Below are positions 32,113-43,207 of a DNA stretch of 64,000 bases, piece after piece. The notes beneath the pieces were generated by a model. It ran no database searches, was not told where the DNA came from, and was given only the letters and a program-made list of their open reading frames with translations. Every line of letters begins with the position of its first letter. The stretch's first letter is position 1. The DNA comes from Strigamia acuminata (taxonomy: Eukaryota; Arthropoda; Chilopoda; Geophilomorpha; Linotaeniidae), in contig OX442319.1 of NCBI GenBank assembly GCA_949358305.1, positions 682,001 to 746,000 on the forward strand, written 5' to 3'. The position numbers and the translations under genes were made by a program.

Positions 32113-35100
32113 TCATTCTAGTTCAAGAGCTCTCACATGTTTCACTGACCTTTTTAACTCTCTTCCATCGGGTAACACTACTTTAATAACACGGATTTGA
32201 TCATCATCACCGGGAAAAATTTCTTTTATCCTAGCAAGGGGCCAAAAATATGGGTTTGTACCCATTTTTTCAAGCAGCACTATTTGGTCCACTTTAGGGT
32301 TTTTGAAGAACTTATCACCTTTGGTCTCGTAAAAATTCCTCAATTGCATAAGGTAACTCTTTTTCCAAATTTTCCAAAATTCCCAGATAAATTGGCGTCG
32401 TTTAATATCCAATTTCCTCAAATCTGATTTTTTAATTACACTCAATTGTTTGTTTATTACGTATTTAGGCATACCTCCGGTTAAAAAGTTTTCAGGTGCC
32501 AAAATTGTACCACCATCAACACTGTCTGGGACGTAAGATAAGGGTCGTGAATTTAGCACTGAACTAATTTCCAAGGTCAAGGTTTGGAGAGTTTCTAAGT
32601 CTACGGTGCTGCACAATAATGTCTTTCAAAGTTTATCTTTTACGGAGCGAACTAGACGTTCCCACGCTCCGCCCATCCATGGAGATAGCGGTGGGATGAA
32701 TGTCCAAAGCACTCTTTTCTCAGATAGGAATGTTTTTACGTCTTTATGACCGATGAGTTTTCCCCACGATTGTAATTCGAGGCTCCCGCGCTCAAACGTC
32801 TTGCTGTTGTCGGAGAAAATCTTCCCGGGGTATCCATAGCGAGCCCCAAATCTTCTCAAAGCTAATAAAAACTTTGGCACAGAAAAGTCCTCTGAAACTT
32901 CTAAATGTAGGGATCGGGTCACCATACACGTGAAAAGCAATATATATACTTTTTTCTTTTCTTTCTTGTTGCTGCTGACATAAATGGGACCCAAGTGGTC
33001 CACTCCGGTGTTTTGGAATGGCGCCGCTGGTGTCACACGTTCAGCAGGAAGATCACCCGTTGAAGGGTTGTTGCGGGCAAGTTTTCCTCGTCTGCAAATT
33101 TCACATTCTCGAATAACTGTCTGTATAGTTCTTCTTCCTCTTATAATCCAAAATTGTTCGCGTAAGTGATACAAGGTTTCGCTTATATCACCGTGAAGCA
33201 ACTCCAAATGCACTTTTTTAATTAACAGTCTTGTTATCCAACTGTCATAATGTAAGATGATTGGATAAACTTCATCAAATGTCAATAAAGACTTTTTCAA
33301 GCGGCTACGAAGTCGAAGTAATCCGTCCTCGTCAATGAAGAGCTCGAAAATGCGTAGGGTGGAGTGTTTACTAAGTTCTCTTTTGTTTTTCACATCCTCG
33401 ACTTCCTCAGAAAAATGTAATTTCTGCGAAAACTGCAGGATCTTCTTTTGGTTGGCCTCTATCTCGAGTGGCGAGAGAGGCTCACCGCGTAAAAGTTTGC
33501 TTTTCCATCTCAAAATGTATGAGAAAACTCTCAAAAGTCTGTTGTAGTTCCGGAAACGTTTGAAGAATTGACCAATAAAGCTTTCTTTAACTTGAATAGT
33601 CATCACAATGATTTTTCGTTCCTCTTCTGGAAGATTTTCTTGTATAACTTCTCTTTTTTCCAGTTTCGAGACATCAACTCCAAACCACCAAAGTTTATTT
33701 TGCATCAATGTTTTTGAGTTGTGTGGTTGAGTTAATAAATCGGCTGGGTTAAATTCCGTTGGTACGTGAGACCATTGTTCGGGTTTGGTTGAAGAAATAA
33801 TTTCTTGCACACGGTTTGAGACGTATGGCTTCCATACGTTCTTGTCCGAATTTATCTAGGCTAGGGTTATGGTGGAGTCCGAGTAGTAACGCACTTCAGT
33901 GACTGGGTAACCTGGAAGAAAGTTTTCCAACAGGTACTTGGTCATTCGCACTCCTACCACTGCTGCAGTTAATTCAAGTCGAGGAAGAGTCACTTTTTTC
34001 GTCGGCGCAATACGGCATTTACTCAATAATAAAGTTCTTTTGCCCTCCAGATTTACGACAAAAATTGAACAGCCAAATGCCTTAGTGCTTGCGTCACAGA
34101 ATACTGGTAAAGTGATGTCTTGACCCGAATAAGTCTGCAACCAACGTTGAACTTTTAATTCCTTCAATTGTTATATGTCTTGACTCCACTCTTCAATTTC
34201 TTTTTTCTCTGAGTCAAGAATCTTTTCATCCCAGTTTTTTGTCCTCATCCAGATTGCTTGAACAAGTAGTTTCATTTGAAGCACAACAGGAGCAATGAGT
34301 CCCATTGGTTCGAATATTGAAGCCATTAATGAGACAACTTCTCGCTTTGTATTCGGAATTTTTTCAATTGTCGGAATTTTAAACATCATGACATCTTCTG
34401 CAGTGTCCCATAAAATACCAAGCATTTTTATGATTCCCAAGTCCGAAAACTCCTCTCCTCGCATATGAAATCCTTCTTTTTTCAAATTGTTGAAGACGTC
34501 CTTGCTTGAGGTCGCCCATTTTACGAGGGGAAGTTTACCGTCGTCTAGAATCATTTTCAGTTTCTCGCAATGTGAAGTGGTATCGGCTGTAAAATCACCT
34601 CCTGACGTCAAATCGTCCATGAAAATTCCATCATCGAGTGCATCAACTTCCTTTGCATGAGTTTTTTCGAATTGTTTCGCTTGTTTTCTAATTGTCGCAC
34701 ACAAGAGGAATGGAGAAGAAATGACGCCAAATGGCACGACAATCATTCGCAGAACCATTAGATTATTCCACAAATTTTGCCACGAATATGGTTCTTTGAA
34801 ATAGTCACGAGCCACCCACAAAAAGCGTAAAAAGTTTCTTTGGGTTGGGTTGATCATAATTTGGAGGAATGCCTGTTTTATGTCCGCTATTATGGGAATA
34901 CAATATAGACGGAATCTCACAATAACAAGAATCAAGTCAGGGTTTAGGGAAGGTCCCGGAAATAGACAGTCATTGAGGGAACGTTTTCCCTTCTTAGAAG
35001 AAGACGCGTTGAACACTACTCTAAATTTCGTCGTGTCTCGATCCTCCTTGATTACAGGATGGTGAGGGATATTGTAGGTTCCTTTCTTCAGAAAACGCTC

Positions 35101-35880
35101 TTCTTTTGGGACTTCCTCCGCGTGATTTTCGTGAATATACTGCCACATGGACTCGTCGTAACGTTTCTTGTAGTCCTCGTTGGCATCTATTCTTTTGAGC
35201 GTGTTAGCCAGTTGGTTCATGGCCAACTCCCAATTGGATTCCAAGTCGACTTCCTGTCCGTTGAATGGCAGCATGACTTCATAACGTCCATCGTCTAGAT
35301 GCTTCGTAGTGGATTCGAATCGATCGCGAATAAAGTCGAATTTTTTTTCTCCCGCGTTTATTCCGATTGCTTCCAAGTTCCATAGCTTGTCCAATTTTTC
35401 TTGGATGTCTAAATCGCATGTATTGCAACATGTTGTCATTCCTTCCTCATCTTCAAACAAATTGGTGTTCCCCGCCGCTCCGGACAAAACCCATCCAAAA
35501 ATTGTGTTGATTAGTCCAAGATCAGCGTTTACTTTTTTCTTGCCATCCTTAACGACCTTCCACCACACGTCGACTCCTAAAAGTACATCAATTTGAGCAG
35601 TCTTAGCTGGTAAGTCTTCAGCAAGTTCAAGATTTAATTTCTTCACTTTGTCAATTATTGATGAGTTCAGAATGCCCTGCACTCGTGGCAAATTTTCCAC
35701 AGAAAGCATTGAAAGTTTCAAATCTTGAGTGTCATTTTTGCTCTGCAGAGTGACATTAAATACGTCATAGTCCGTGGCAGCAGGCGACGAATCGTTAAAA
35801 CGTTGCGTTGTTGCCGAAACACTGCCGCATTTTTTAAGTTTCAGTCTTTCTACAAATTCTTTGGTGATGAACTGGTTTTT
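32113..35880 (-). pseudogene. BEL/Pao pol, one frame with three stops
   Basis: The frame stays open from 35892 to 32113 apart from stops at 34171-34173, 33856-33858 and 32626-32628. There is no frameshift. Order: C-terminal part of the aspartic protease domain (DVLLGVDVWWKVV, IFGWVLSG), RT (FRVVFNASSSKKGKRSLND, IADIKQAFLQI, MDD in DGIFMDDLTSGG), RNase H region (VFCDASTKAFGCSIF, LPRLELTAAVV, YYSDSTITLA), integrase finger (HGDISETLYHLREQF, CEICRRGK), integrase core (GVDHLGPI, FSDNSKTF, GGAWERLV) and the BEL-specific C-terminal domain (DQVLLEK-like segment, VVLPDGRELKRSVK). Gag and the protease active site are gone. The N-terminal end fuses to gypsy sequence at about 35880. Confidence 0.88.
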
Positions 35881-35960
35881 CTGTGTTTTCAACTACAATT
35901 TCACCTTTTTTACTGATTTTTTCTACTTTTTCAGCAAATTTCACTTTCTTTTTTCATCAA
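35880..35960 (-). pseudogene. Fragment of gypsy pol tail at the BEL junction
   Basis: About 80 bp nearly identical to 4897-4975, the charged tail of Gy1 pol (ISKKGEIVVENTE). It sits between the BEL 5' break and the gypsy protease. The string TTTCTGTGTTTTCAACTAC spans the junction with BEL. Confidence 0.7.
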
Positions 35961-36011
35961 GCACGCCAGACTCAATTACATAAAAGGCTTTTGCAATTGC
36001 TGAGTTGTTCC

Positions 36012-37668
36012 CTAAATAGATTGTCTTTTTAGTTGGATTCGCAACACGCAGAATCCTTCACCTTTTCTGAATTTAGTCAATGTTTTGCAACAAATCACTC
36101 CAAATCCATCGATTACTCCACTAAGTGGTTCTATGAAAAGTTCATCATCTATTTTCTTTGCAATCTTTATTGGTACTACACATTCATGTAAAGCTGGAAT
36201 TGTTATTGGTTTTAAAACACGAGCTATGTAATTTAAATCAGTATAATTCTTAGACATTGGGAAAACTTCTTGTTGTTCATTTTTTGGGCCTACAAAGATC
36301 TTCTGTTGGTCATAGTCGAGTTTACACCTTGCAAATCTCAAGAAATTATCTCCTAGCAGTAAATGGCGTCCAAATCCATTAACGATCAATACGTCAATGG
36401 TATGTTGCTGTTGTCCAACGTCAATGGTAATCTTGGTTCTTCCTTCTGGAAGTATTATCGATCCATCCACAACTCTAAGTCGAATATGTGGACATGGCTG
36501 GTATTTGAGCTGTAAAGTTCTTACCAAATCTTCATTAATGATATTACGATAACCTCCAGAATCCAAGACTCCAGTAATTTCCATGCCATTCACCACTACT
36601 GGAATTGGCAAAAGTTCATCTGTGGCATTCAGCTCGATGATTTCTAATTTCCTCTTTTTGAATTTCTTCTTGTCTTTGTGGCCATTCTAGTTTCCCTAAG
36701 GATTAGGTGGATTGGGTGGTCCTCCACGTGGGTTACCTCGTTGTCCTCGGCCTTGGTAATTTAAATCGTATCTTTTACCTTTATAATTTGGATTTAATGG
36801 GTGGCCTTGGTTGTTTGGGTTCCCCTGTTGCCTTTGACCTTGTGGTGGATTCCATTGCTGTTGTGGATATTGTTGTTGGAATCCTTGACCTGGGTAATTC
36901 CACTGATTATTCCAATTACCCCTGTTTTGACCTCTGTTGTTATTCCATCCTCTACCTTGGTTCTAGTTGTTGTTATTCCACCATCCACGTTGTTGTCTAG
37001 GTCGTCCTCTAAAGTTACCTCTATTGTAGAACTGGGCCTGGTTTGGATGTGGTGTGTACCATTGATTTTGGAAGAAGACAGGAGTAACCTCTGCATATTG
37101 AACTTTCCCAAACTGCTGCTGTTGTCTTAGCACTTTGACCTCTGCTAACAACTCGTCTTTTGTTTTATTGACATCGCTCGGTTCAACTAACAAGCTTGGT
37201 TTCACTTCGCCTGTTGTATCAACAGCTTTTTGCAGTAGGGTTAGTAAAACTTCTGCAGGGTCCTCGTTGAATGCGTGAGCTTCCAGTAATCCAAGTTGAG
37301 ATGTCAATTGATCCAATGTCTTTGGATAATTAGCTACTAATTTGTCTCTGATCACCTTTTTAAGTCCTTGAAACACATGAAATATCTTTTGGTCCTCAGT
37401 AAACGATGGCCTCGCAAAAGAGCATTCTTTTAATATCTTCTGCATGTGCTCCAAAGCTGTTCCATCCTTGTGCTGCATTGTTTATAATTTCGACAAAATT
37501 GTTGTTATCTGTCGTCTAAATTTCGCTTTCAACGCATCTTTCCATTGACTCCAAGTTCTAGTCGGGTGTAGTGGAAGTTGATCTAAATACCACGATGATG
37601 CAGAATGTTTCAGCACAATAAACAAATGTTTAATCCTTTCGGTGTCATCAGCAATCGTATCTTCATAT
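36012..37668 (-). pseudogene. Ty3/gypsy gag and protease remnant
   Basis: One frame read from 37668 to 36012 with four stops: near 37484, 36963-36965, and two near 36690-36700. The gag part has a capsid-like helical region (WYLDQLPLHPTRTWSQWKDALKAKF; the LTQLRQ-like part is replaced by KTLDQLTSQLGLLEAHAF). An asparagine/glutamine/glycine-rich tail (GWWNNNN, QQQYPQQQWNPPQG) replaces a zinc knuckle. A retropepsin-like domain follows with ITGVLDSGGYRNIINEDLV, DSG in place of DTG, and a flap/LLLGDNFL segment. RT, RNase H and integrase are missing: the next piece leftward is the pol tail at 35880-35960. It is probably the same family as Gy1, on the evidence of that tail. Confidence 0.72.
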
Positions 37669-39015
37669 TGCTACGCGTACGGGCCGTCCCGATCAACGGG
37701 CGACCCGTAGCGCGTAATTCGGCTATAATTCGGTTTAAAGTTGCTAAATTTCGTCTATAGATGGCGTTGGCAACGATTAGATCATTGCCTCGTCACTGGA
37801 CTTATCAATTAGTTTAAGGGGGTGACAGGAGCTTTCCTGTTAAGTGAATCCGCCCAAGTTCGACAGTTCTCTTCCGGCTCTGACTGGAGAATAAACTCAA
37901 ATTTATAAGATCTGATGCCGACCTAGTCTTGGTGCGGCTGAGGAGAAACAAACCATTTAACCACCTTTAATGATTTCAGATTACATCTCAATTCAAAGTG
38001 TTTCTTTGTAATTAATAATTAGAGTTTATACAGGGTGGTGCAAAAAGTCTGGTTCACAGTAAATAATTTCCAAACCGTTTTAGATGTTGATTCAGCAAAA
38101 TGATTGTTAAGGTAGTATGTCGGGGAAAATCCAATTATGACATCCAATTTGACCTCTGAGGTCATCTTCAAGGTCATCCATATTGTAACTCGAGAACCGT
38201 GACAGTTAGAACAAAAAAGTGAATTAGAAAGTTGTAGAGCATCATCCAATTAGTCTAGAACTGTTCTTAAAAAAATTATTTCTTAGAGAAAAGTTTTGAG
38301 AAAAAAAGGTTTGAAATGTTGATCTACTCAGCTTTGTAACCTAAAACTATCATGTGGAATGCATTTCCAAAATAAATTATTTCCTTTCTTTTGTATTTCC
38401 TCTCTTCCACTTACAAGTATGATTCAATAAAGTGTCCTAATTGAGGATTAGCTTGGTTGCCTCAATATATTTAGGTTACAAAGCTGAGTTATAATGCTAA
38501 GTAGGCCAATGTTTCAGACCTTTTTTCTCAAAACTTTTCCCTAAGAAATAATTTTTTTAAGAACAGTTCTAGACTAATTGGATGATGCTCTACAACTTTC
38601 TAGTTCACTTTTTTGCTCTAACTGTCACGGTTCTCGAGTTACAATATGGATGACCTTGAAGATGACCTCAGAGGTCAATTTGGATGTCATAATTGGATTT
38701 CCCCCAACATACTACCTTAACAATCATTTTGCTGAATCAACATCTAAAATAGTTTGGGAATTATTTACTGTGAGCCAGACTTTCTGCACCACCCTGTATA
38801 ATTTATATAATTTATGTAATTTATTATTTGAGTTTAAGAATTGTATCAGTGTAACCAAATGTAACATTATTCATTACTAAGAGGAATCGAACAGCTTTGC
38901 TGTCCGGCTCCAATAAAGAGAAATTGACATTTAAACCTAATCAAAATGACTTTTCATTTCCTATCACATCACATGTTGTGTGGGTAGCCTCAAGTGGGCC
39001 TAAATCCCACATAAC
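37669..39015 (+). repeat. Ty3/gypsy LTR split by a foldback element
   Basis: Two parts, 37669-38030 and 38797 to about 39015, together about 580 bp, follow the plan of the LTRs at 1682 and 41102: TGCTACGCGTACGG start, a GGGGG...AGGAG...TTTCCT block, an AATAAAGAGA signal near 38913, and a terminal GTGTGGG/CCCACATAAC hairpin. It interrupts the gypsy gag at 37668. I find no clear target duplication, so one end may be lost. Confidence 0.6.
38031..38796. mobile_element. Foldback MITE with 0.3-kb inverted repeats
   Basis: Starts CAGGGTGGTGCA and ends TGCACCACCCTG, flanked by TA (38029-38030 and 38797-38798). The arms are about 38031-38345 and 38470-38796, with a spacer of about 125 bp. There is no coding capacity. 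It lies inside the gypsy LTR. The element spanning 41046-53114 is a relative: it shares the CAGGGTG tips, the GACCTTGAAGATGACCT string and an AAGTTGTAGAGCA string. Confidence 0.85.
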
Positions 39016-40420
39016 TAAGTGGTGGAGATTGCGGTTTCCCCAAATACCGCCCCAAAATTAAAATAGAAAAATCCAAAATTGGAAAATTTAATAAAAATAG
39101 CTAAATTTGTGAAATTTATTAAAAAAAATTGCAAAATTAGCATTAAAAAATCAAAATTTAGAGTTGGAAAACTCGAAAATTGGTAAAAATTAGCTTTAAA
39201 AATTGCTTAAAATATCTGATAAAATTTTGAAAAATCCCAAACTAATTTGAATATGCATGATTCACTGCAAGAAATGATAAGGAAAATGAGAGTGACTCAT
39301 TGTTAATAGAGTCAATTAGAGTTAATGAACTTAAAATTAGTAAAGTTAAATAAAGCGATTGAATATTTAACTGGATGACTTTATAATTGGTGTTGTTTGA
39401 TTTGATGATTGAATGAAATTTGAGTTTGTGACAAGGCAATTGTGTGTTGCGATGCCTAACCCTAATATTTTTGACAGTGATATAAAAAAACTCAATTGTT
39501 TAACTTGAAGACAAGTTAACAACTCAAATAAGTCACGAGACTTGTTGGTTTTAAACGAAAAAATTCGTAACAATAAATTGAATACAATTTATTAAGTTAA
39601 AACATTTAAAACTCACAACGTCACGAATTAAATATAATTCGAAAGCAGGAACCTTGGTGAATAAATGACTTCATTTATTCAAACTAATGTCCAACCCTAG
39701 TTGTGGCGGTGCAGTTAAAAGTCAACCGCACCTCTCGGATCAACCCAAGCAGCATTACACGGACCAGTTACACAATACGAACCAGGAACGCAAAGGAACC
39801 AGTCCCACGATTACGAAGCGCCGACGGAAGCCACGAGGACACAGCCAGCCCGGCTATCGCTGACGACATCTATACCACGGTCGAGCGGGCGTTTGGCCGT
39901 TCCCGGACCCAGGACGTGTCCACGTGTCCACGTGTCCACGTAATCATATTATTTTAGGGCCATTTGGCCACTTAATTGTATAGTTTAACTTGTATTTAAC
40001 TTGCCAAATGTCGACATTAGTTTATGTATAACTTTTAGGATTGATTATATTGTTTAACGACAATAAATGTTATGATTTGAGAAACTATTCTTGTCTTTAT
40101 TTTATCACTATTCACGCGACTTATACCCGGTACTATCAGGCGATAGGAGTTGTGGTTGTCACCATCACAAGTTATGCATCTGCTTTGCACTACACTTTTA
40201 CTTTACTTTGTGTTCAATTTAGTCCAGTGTGAACCAGGCTGAATTGGTTGTCTTAACCTCAGATAACCTGTTAGAATGCTTTCAAACTCTTAAGACATCC
40301 ATCAACCACCCAGACAAAATGACAATTTTTTTCAACAAACCACCTAATCACTGTTCTAACTAACAGTCACAGAGAACAACAAAAGTAATAAGTTTTGAGC
40401 AACAAATTGAATAATCATAC
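39016..40420 (-). other. Presumed netrin intron with TE debris
   Basis: AT-rich and non-coding as far as I can tell. Contents: a run of A/T-rich degenerate repeats (39060-39240), an LTR-like block of moderate GC (39700-40130, with AATAAA near 40060), and three tandem copies of CGTGTCCAC near 39915-39941. The donor of the netrin exon is GT at 40420-40419 on the minus strand. Confidence 0.45.
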
Positions 40421-40609
40421 CTCTACAAGCTTTCCTGTGTGTTATGGGTTTTGTAGTGTCTCTGTAGTATCCTTCTTTGCAGTAGTGGCAGTGACGGCCT
40501 GCTGTATTGTGACGGCAATTAAGGCAAATGCCACCACTAGTTCTTCCAGATAATTTGTATAGTTCCATGTTAAAGCGACACCTACGAGCATGAAGATTGC
40601 AGTTACAAG
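40421..40609 (-). CDS. Net: Netrin exon (laminin-type EGF module)
   Basis: A 189-bp exon on the minus strand. It begins after a TTTCGTTATAG acceptor and ends before a GTATGATT donor. It encodes [19 protein letters not shown], then a [19 protein letters not shown] segment, then KEGYYRD and [10 protein letters not shown]. The eight-cysteine spacing and wording are those of the first laminin-EGF (LE) module of netrins, secreted axon-guidance ligands that bind DCC/Frazzled and UNC-5 receptors. The exon starts in phase 2 and ends one base into a codon, as needed to continue into the next LE module. No stop or frameshift is present, so it is probably a live exon. Neighbouring exons are not in the window. 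Whether this is a NetA/NetB or netrin-1/3-like copy cannot be decided from one module. Confidence 0.93.
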
Positions 40610-41043
40610 CTATAACGAAACAAAAAGAAACATCAGATGATTGTCCTTCATTTGTGGGTTAAAACAAGAGTACTGTATATAGTCACGCATGCGGATCGTA
40701 CCGTGTGACGGCCGATCCATCGCGCGCTTTTTTGGAACTCAATGTGTTAAATCAAAGAGCGGTAACGAAGAGCGGTGTAAAAATATGGCCGCAGCAATTG
40801 AAAAATCAAAATTACGCGCAATTTGAAGTCGGTGGAATCGATGTTTGAGGTGGATACCAACAACGGGGCTAATCACTTTTAAAAGTGGCGCAAAACTTTG
40901 ACCGGCTGTCACACTAACTTCCTATTCGGATTTAGTCATTTTATTGTTATCGTTCATGCTGTTGAAATTAAGTGACCAATTATACTATACTGTTTATCCA
41001 CTGTGTTTTATTGGTCTTCAGACCAAATATGTACTCGATGTAA
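40610..41043 (-). other. Presumed netrin intron
   Basis: Non-coding. A block near 40682-40730 with CACGCATGCGGATCG resembles the start of the gypsy LTRs only loosely. Near 41010 the palindrome TTGGTCTTCAGACCAA followed by ATATG resembles the first bases of a CoI LTR. Nothing else is recognised. Confidence 0.4.
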
Positions 41044-41101
41044 TACAGGGTGAGTCAAAAGTCCGGAAACACCTTTTTTTCTTGAAAATGATCGAAGATA
41101 T

Positions 41102-41594
41102 TGTTACGCGGTAGAGCCGTACCGTGTATCGGCTGGCTCTGCTCGCTCTGTTTAGGCATTTAATGCAATGAATTCTCACTAGACGGCGCTGTGCACCTAA
41201 TTAGATGCACAGACCGTTCAACTTAGTTGATAGGGGGAATAGGAGTTTACTTAGTGAGCTGATTAAGCCAGAGAGCTCAGATCTCTTTTGATTCTCAAAC
41301 TTTTACCTTCACCTACTACTGCCAGCCGGTTGACGGTCAGGCAGGACTAGGTTTCCTGAATTGAATTGAAATAACAACAGCATCATCCTTATTTGATTTG
41401 AATGAACCATTTATGTGTTTTAGGTTTAATAAATGAACAAATGTAATAAGAGCTGATGACCGAACATTTACATTAGTAAATTTCCGACTTTGAATAATAA
41501 AGCCAATAGGCATTTTACATATAAAACCCTGTGTCATTCTTGATTAACTTCATGTCACGTAGGACTAAACCAATCCCCATTTAGTCACGTAACA
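41102..41594 (+). repeat. Solo gypsy LTR with ATAT duplication
   Basis: 493 bp, starts TGTTACGCGG, ends CACGTAACA, flanked by ATAT (41098-41101 and 41595-41598). It has AATAAA signals in plus orientation. Same family group as 1682-2263 and 37669-39015. It probably formed by LTR-LTR recombination. Confidence 0.85.
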
Positions 41595-41618
41595 ATATAT
41601 TAATTCTGTTGATGTAGA

Positions 41619-42102
41619 TGTTGGGTCAAAGCAGTTTTTCATTTCACGTATTAACGGCGCACCTTTTCTGGCTAAGTGCGTTAAAGGCGAAATTCGGGTC
41701 GCATTGTTTACTGTACTGGAATCGAGAGCCAACTGCATCTGACTGTCGCAATGCGTGTTAAATACTACAGTTGGCTCATGTTTATCAATGGATTTCGAGT
41801 TGTCGTCTGCTATGATTTAGTTTATCTATTATTTCCCCCAGTGCATTATCCAGTGTTAATGCTGGCTTTGAGTTATCTTTACTTTGGTTATGTAAAGAAC
41901 AAATCAACCTTTCCATCAGGATGATTTGTTCTACTTTTAGATCGAGGGCAAATAGCCTCGACACCTGTACATATTCACTTGCTCACCTGTTCTTGCCTGA
42001 ATAAAGATGGCCGACGCGTTTGTGCGGTTTTCAGGCACAAAATGACTTTCGTTTCGTCTCCAGTTTATTTCCCGGCGTTGACAACTTCACTTATCATCGT
42101 CA
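41619..42102 (+). repeat. 5' LTR of CoII-3
   Basis: Starts TGTTGGGTCAAAG, ends CATCGTCA. It carries an 11-bp stem (41896-41906 with 41922-41932), a TCGAGG/CCTCGA stem (41942-41947 with 41956-41961), AATAAA near 42000, and AAAGATGGCCGACG. Confidence 0.92.
41896..41961 (+). promoter_or_regulatory. Two R-region RNA hairpins in CoII-3 LTR
   Basis: AGAACAAATCA pairs with TGATTTGTTCT, followed by TCGAGG/CCTCGA. Compared with CoII-1, one T-A pair has become C-G and one G-C pair has become A-T, so pairing is kept while sequence changes. Confidence 0.6.
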
Positions 42103-42103
42103 G

Positions 42104-42114
42104 TGGTAGCAGAG
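42104..42114 (+). promoter_or_regulatory. Primer-binding site of CoII-3
   Basis: TGGTAGCAGAG, 1 nt after the LTR. Confidence 0.82.
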
Positions 42115-43207
42115 GGTGGTTGATGGCCGAATCGTGAAGTTTTCCAGCGGATTTCATAACGAAATCGACGCCGGACACGTCAATTTGGGCGGAACCGTAT
42201 CCGCGCTTTGACGCGACGAGCGAACGTCGTGTTTACGTTCACATCGCCGATTCTGTGTTCCAACGAGTGTTTGGGCGTTGGAAAGGACATTTACGAACAG
42301 TAAGGAATTTATTTCGAATATTAATCGTGTATTTTTGGCTCATTTCAAGCGAAAATGGCCATTCGTCGAGCTTCGCTGCCGACCATTTCCAAGATGGCGG
42401 CCCCCAGTGCGATGCGAGTTTAAGCAGAGTTTGGGCCGTTTCTTCACGTCGTGGAGTTTTCCAGCGAAAGAAAACACAACGTGGCGACTAATTATCGTCG
42501 TGGGAATTGTCTGGACCAAGCAGGCGTTTATTTCGAGGCGGAATTTTGGCGAAACAAACGGGACGGACATTTTTCGAAGCGAGTTACGTGTGCGCTGCAT
42601 CGTACGAGACGAGCACGCGCAAACGACGTTTACTGTCGGGATCAAGAGCCACTATTGACACGCACGAGTGCAATAGTGAAGACCAGGAAGTTGGTGGAAC
42701 CAGAATACACGCTGAAATTCGTATTCTGGGCGGGTTAGTGCATACGCGCACGCCCGTTTGCTACGTTGGAGCACCGTACGTCGTCGGTGGATCGCCGTTG
42801 GAATTTTGGCGACGAGTTTGTCCCGCCAACAACGGAAAACAACGTGCCACCTTCACAGCGTATTATTTATTGCATTTTCGGGGTCGAAATTACTTTGTAT
42901 AAATTTAAGTTTTTGCTTTTGGGACCTTTTGTTTGTTTGGCACCCTTTAGGCATTCGCCTAGTGTCATCCTATTCTTGGCCAGGCTTGCTCGAAGCAAGG
43001 GGGCGATCCCGCGACCCCAGGTGTGTCGGACGGAAGCCCTTGTAGCGACTGGTCAAGTTAGTTGTGCTCACTTATTGAGCTGTACCCCGGGAAGTAGTGT
43101 ATTGTATTCGCCTTCATTTTGGTGGGAAAGTGTGTTTGTTTGTGTGCAAAGTGCTACGAATTGTGTGAATTTTGTGTTTTGTGCTGCATTTTCTCCAAAA
43201 ATCCGAA
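42115..43207 (+). other. CoII-3 leader with structured module
   Basis: A 1.1-kb leader. AAGATGGCGGCCC lies near 42392. A hairpin TTTAGGC-ATTC-GCCTA lies at 42939-42966. A GCTCA...TGAGC hairpin lies near 43068. Overlapping frames of 95-157 codons exist in all forward phases, but they are not shared with CoII-1 or CoII-2. Confidence 0.55.

Noticed and set aside
36707-37130. Plus-strand valine/leucine-rich frames that look like membrane proteins
   Set aside because: They are the complement of the Asn/Gln-rich gypsy gag tail.
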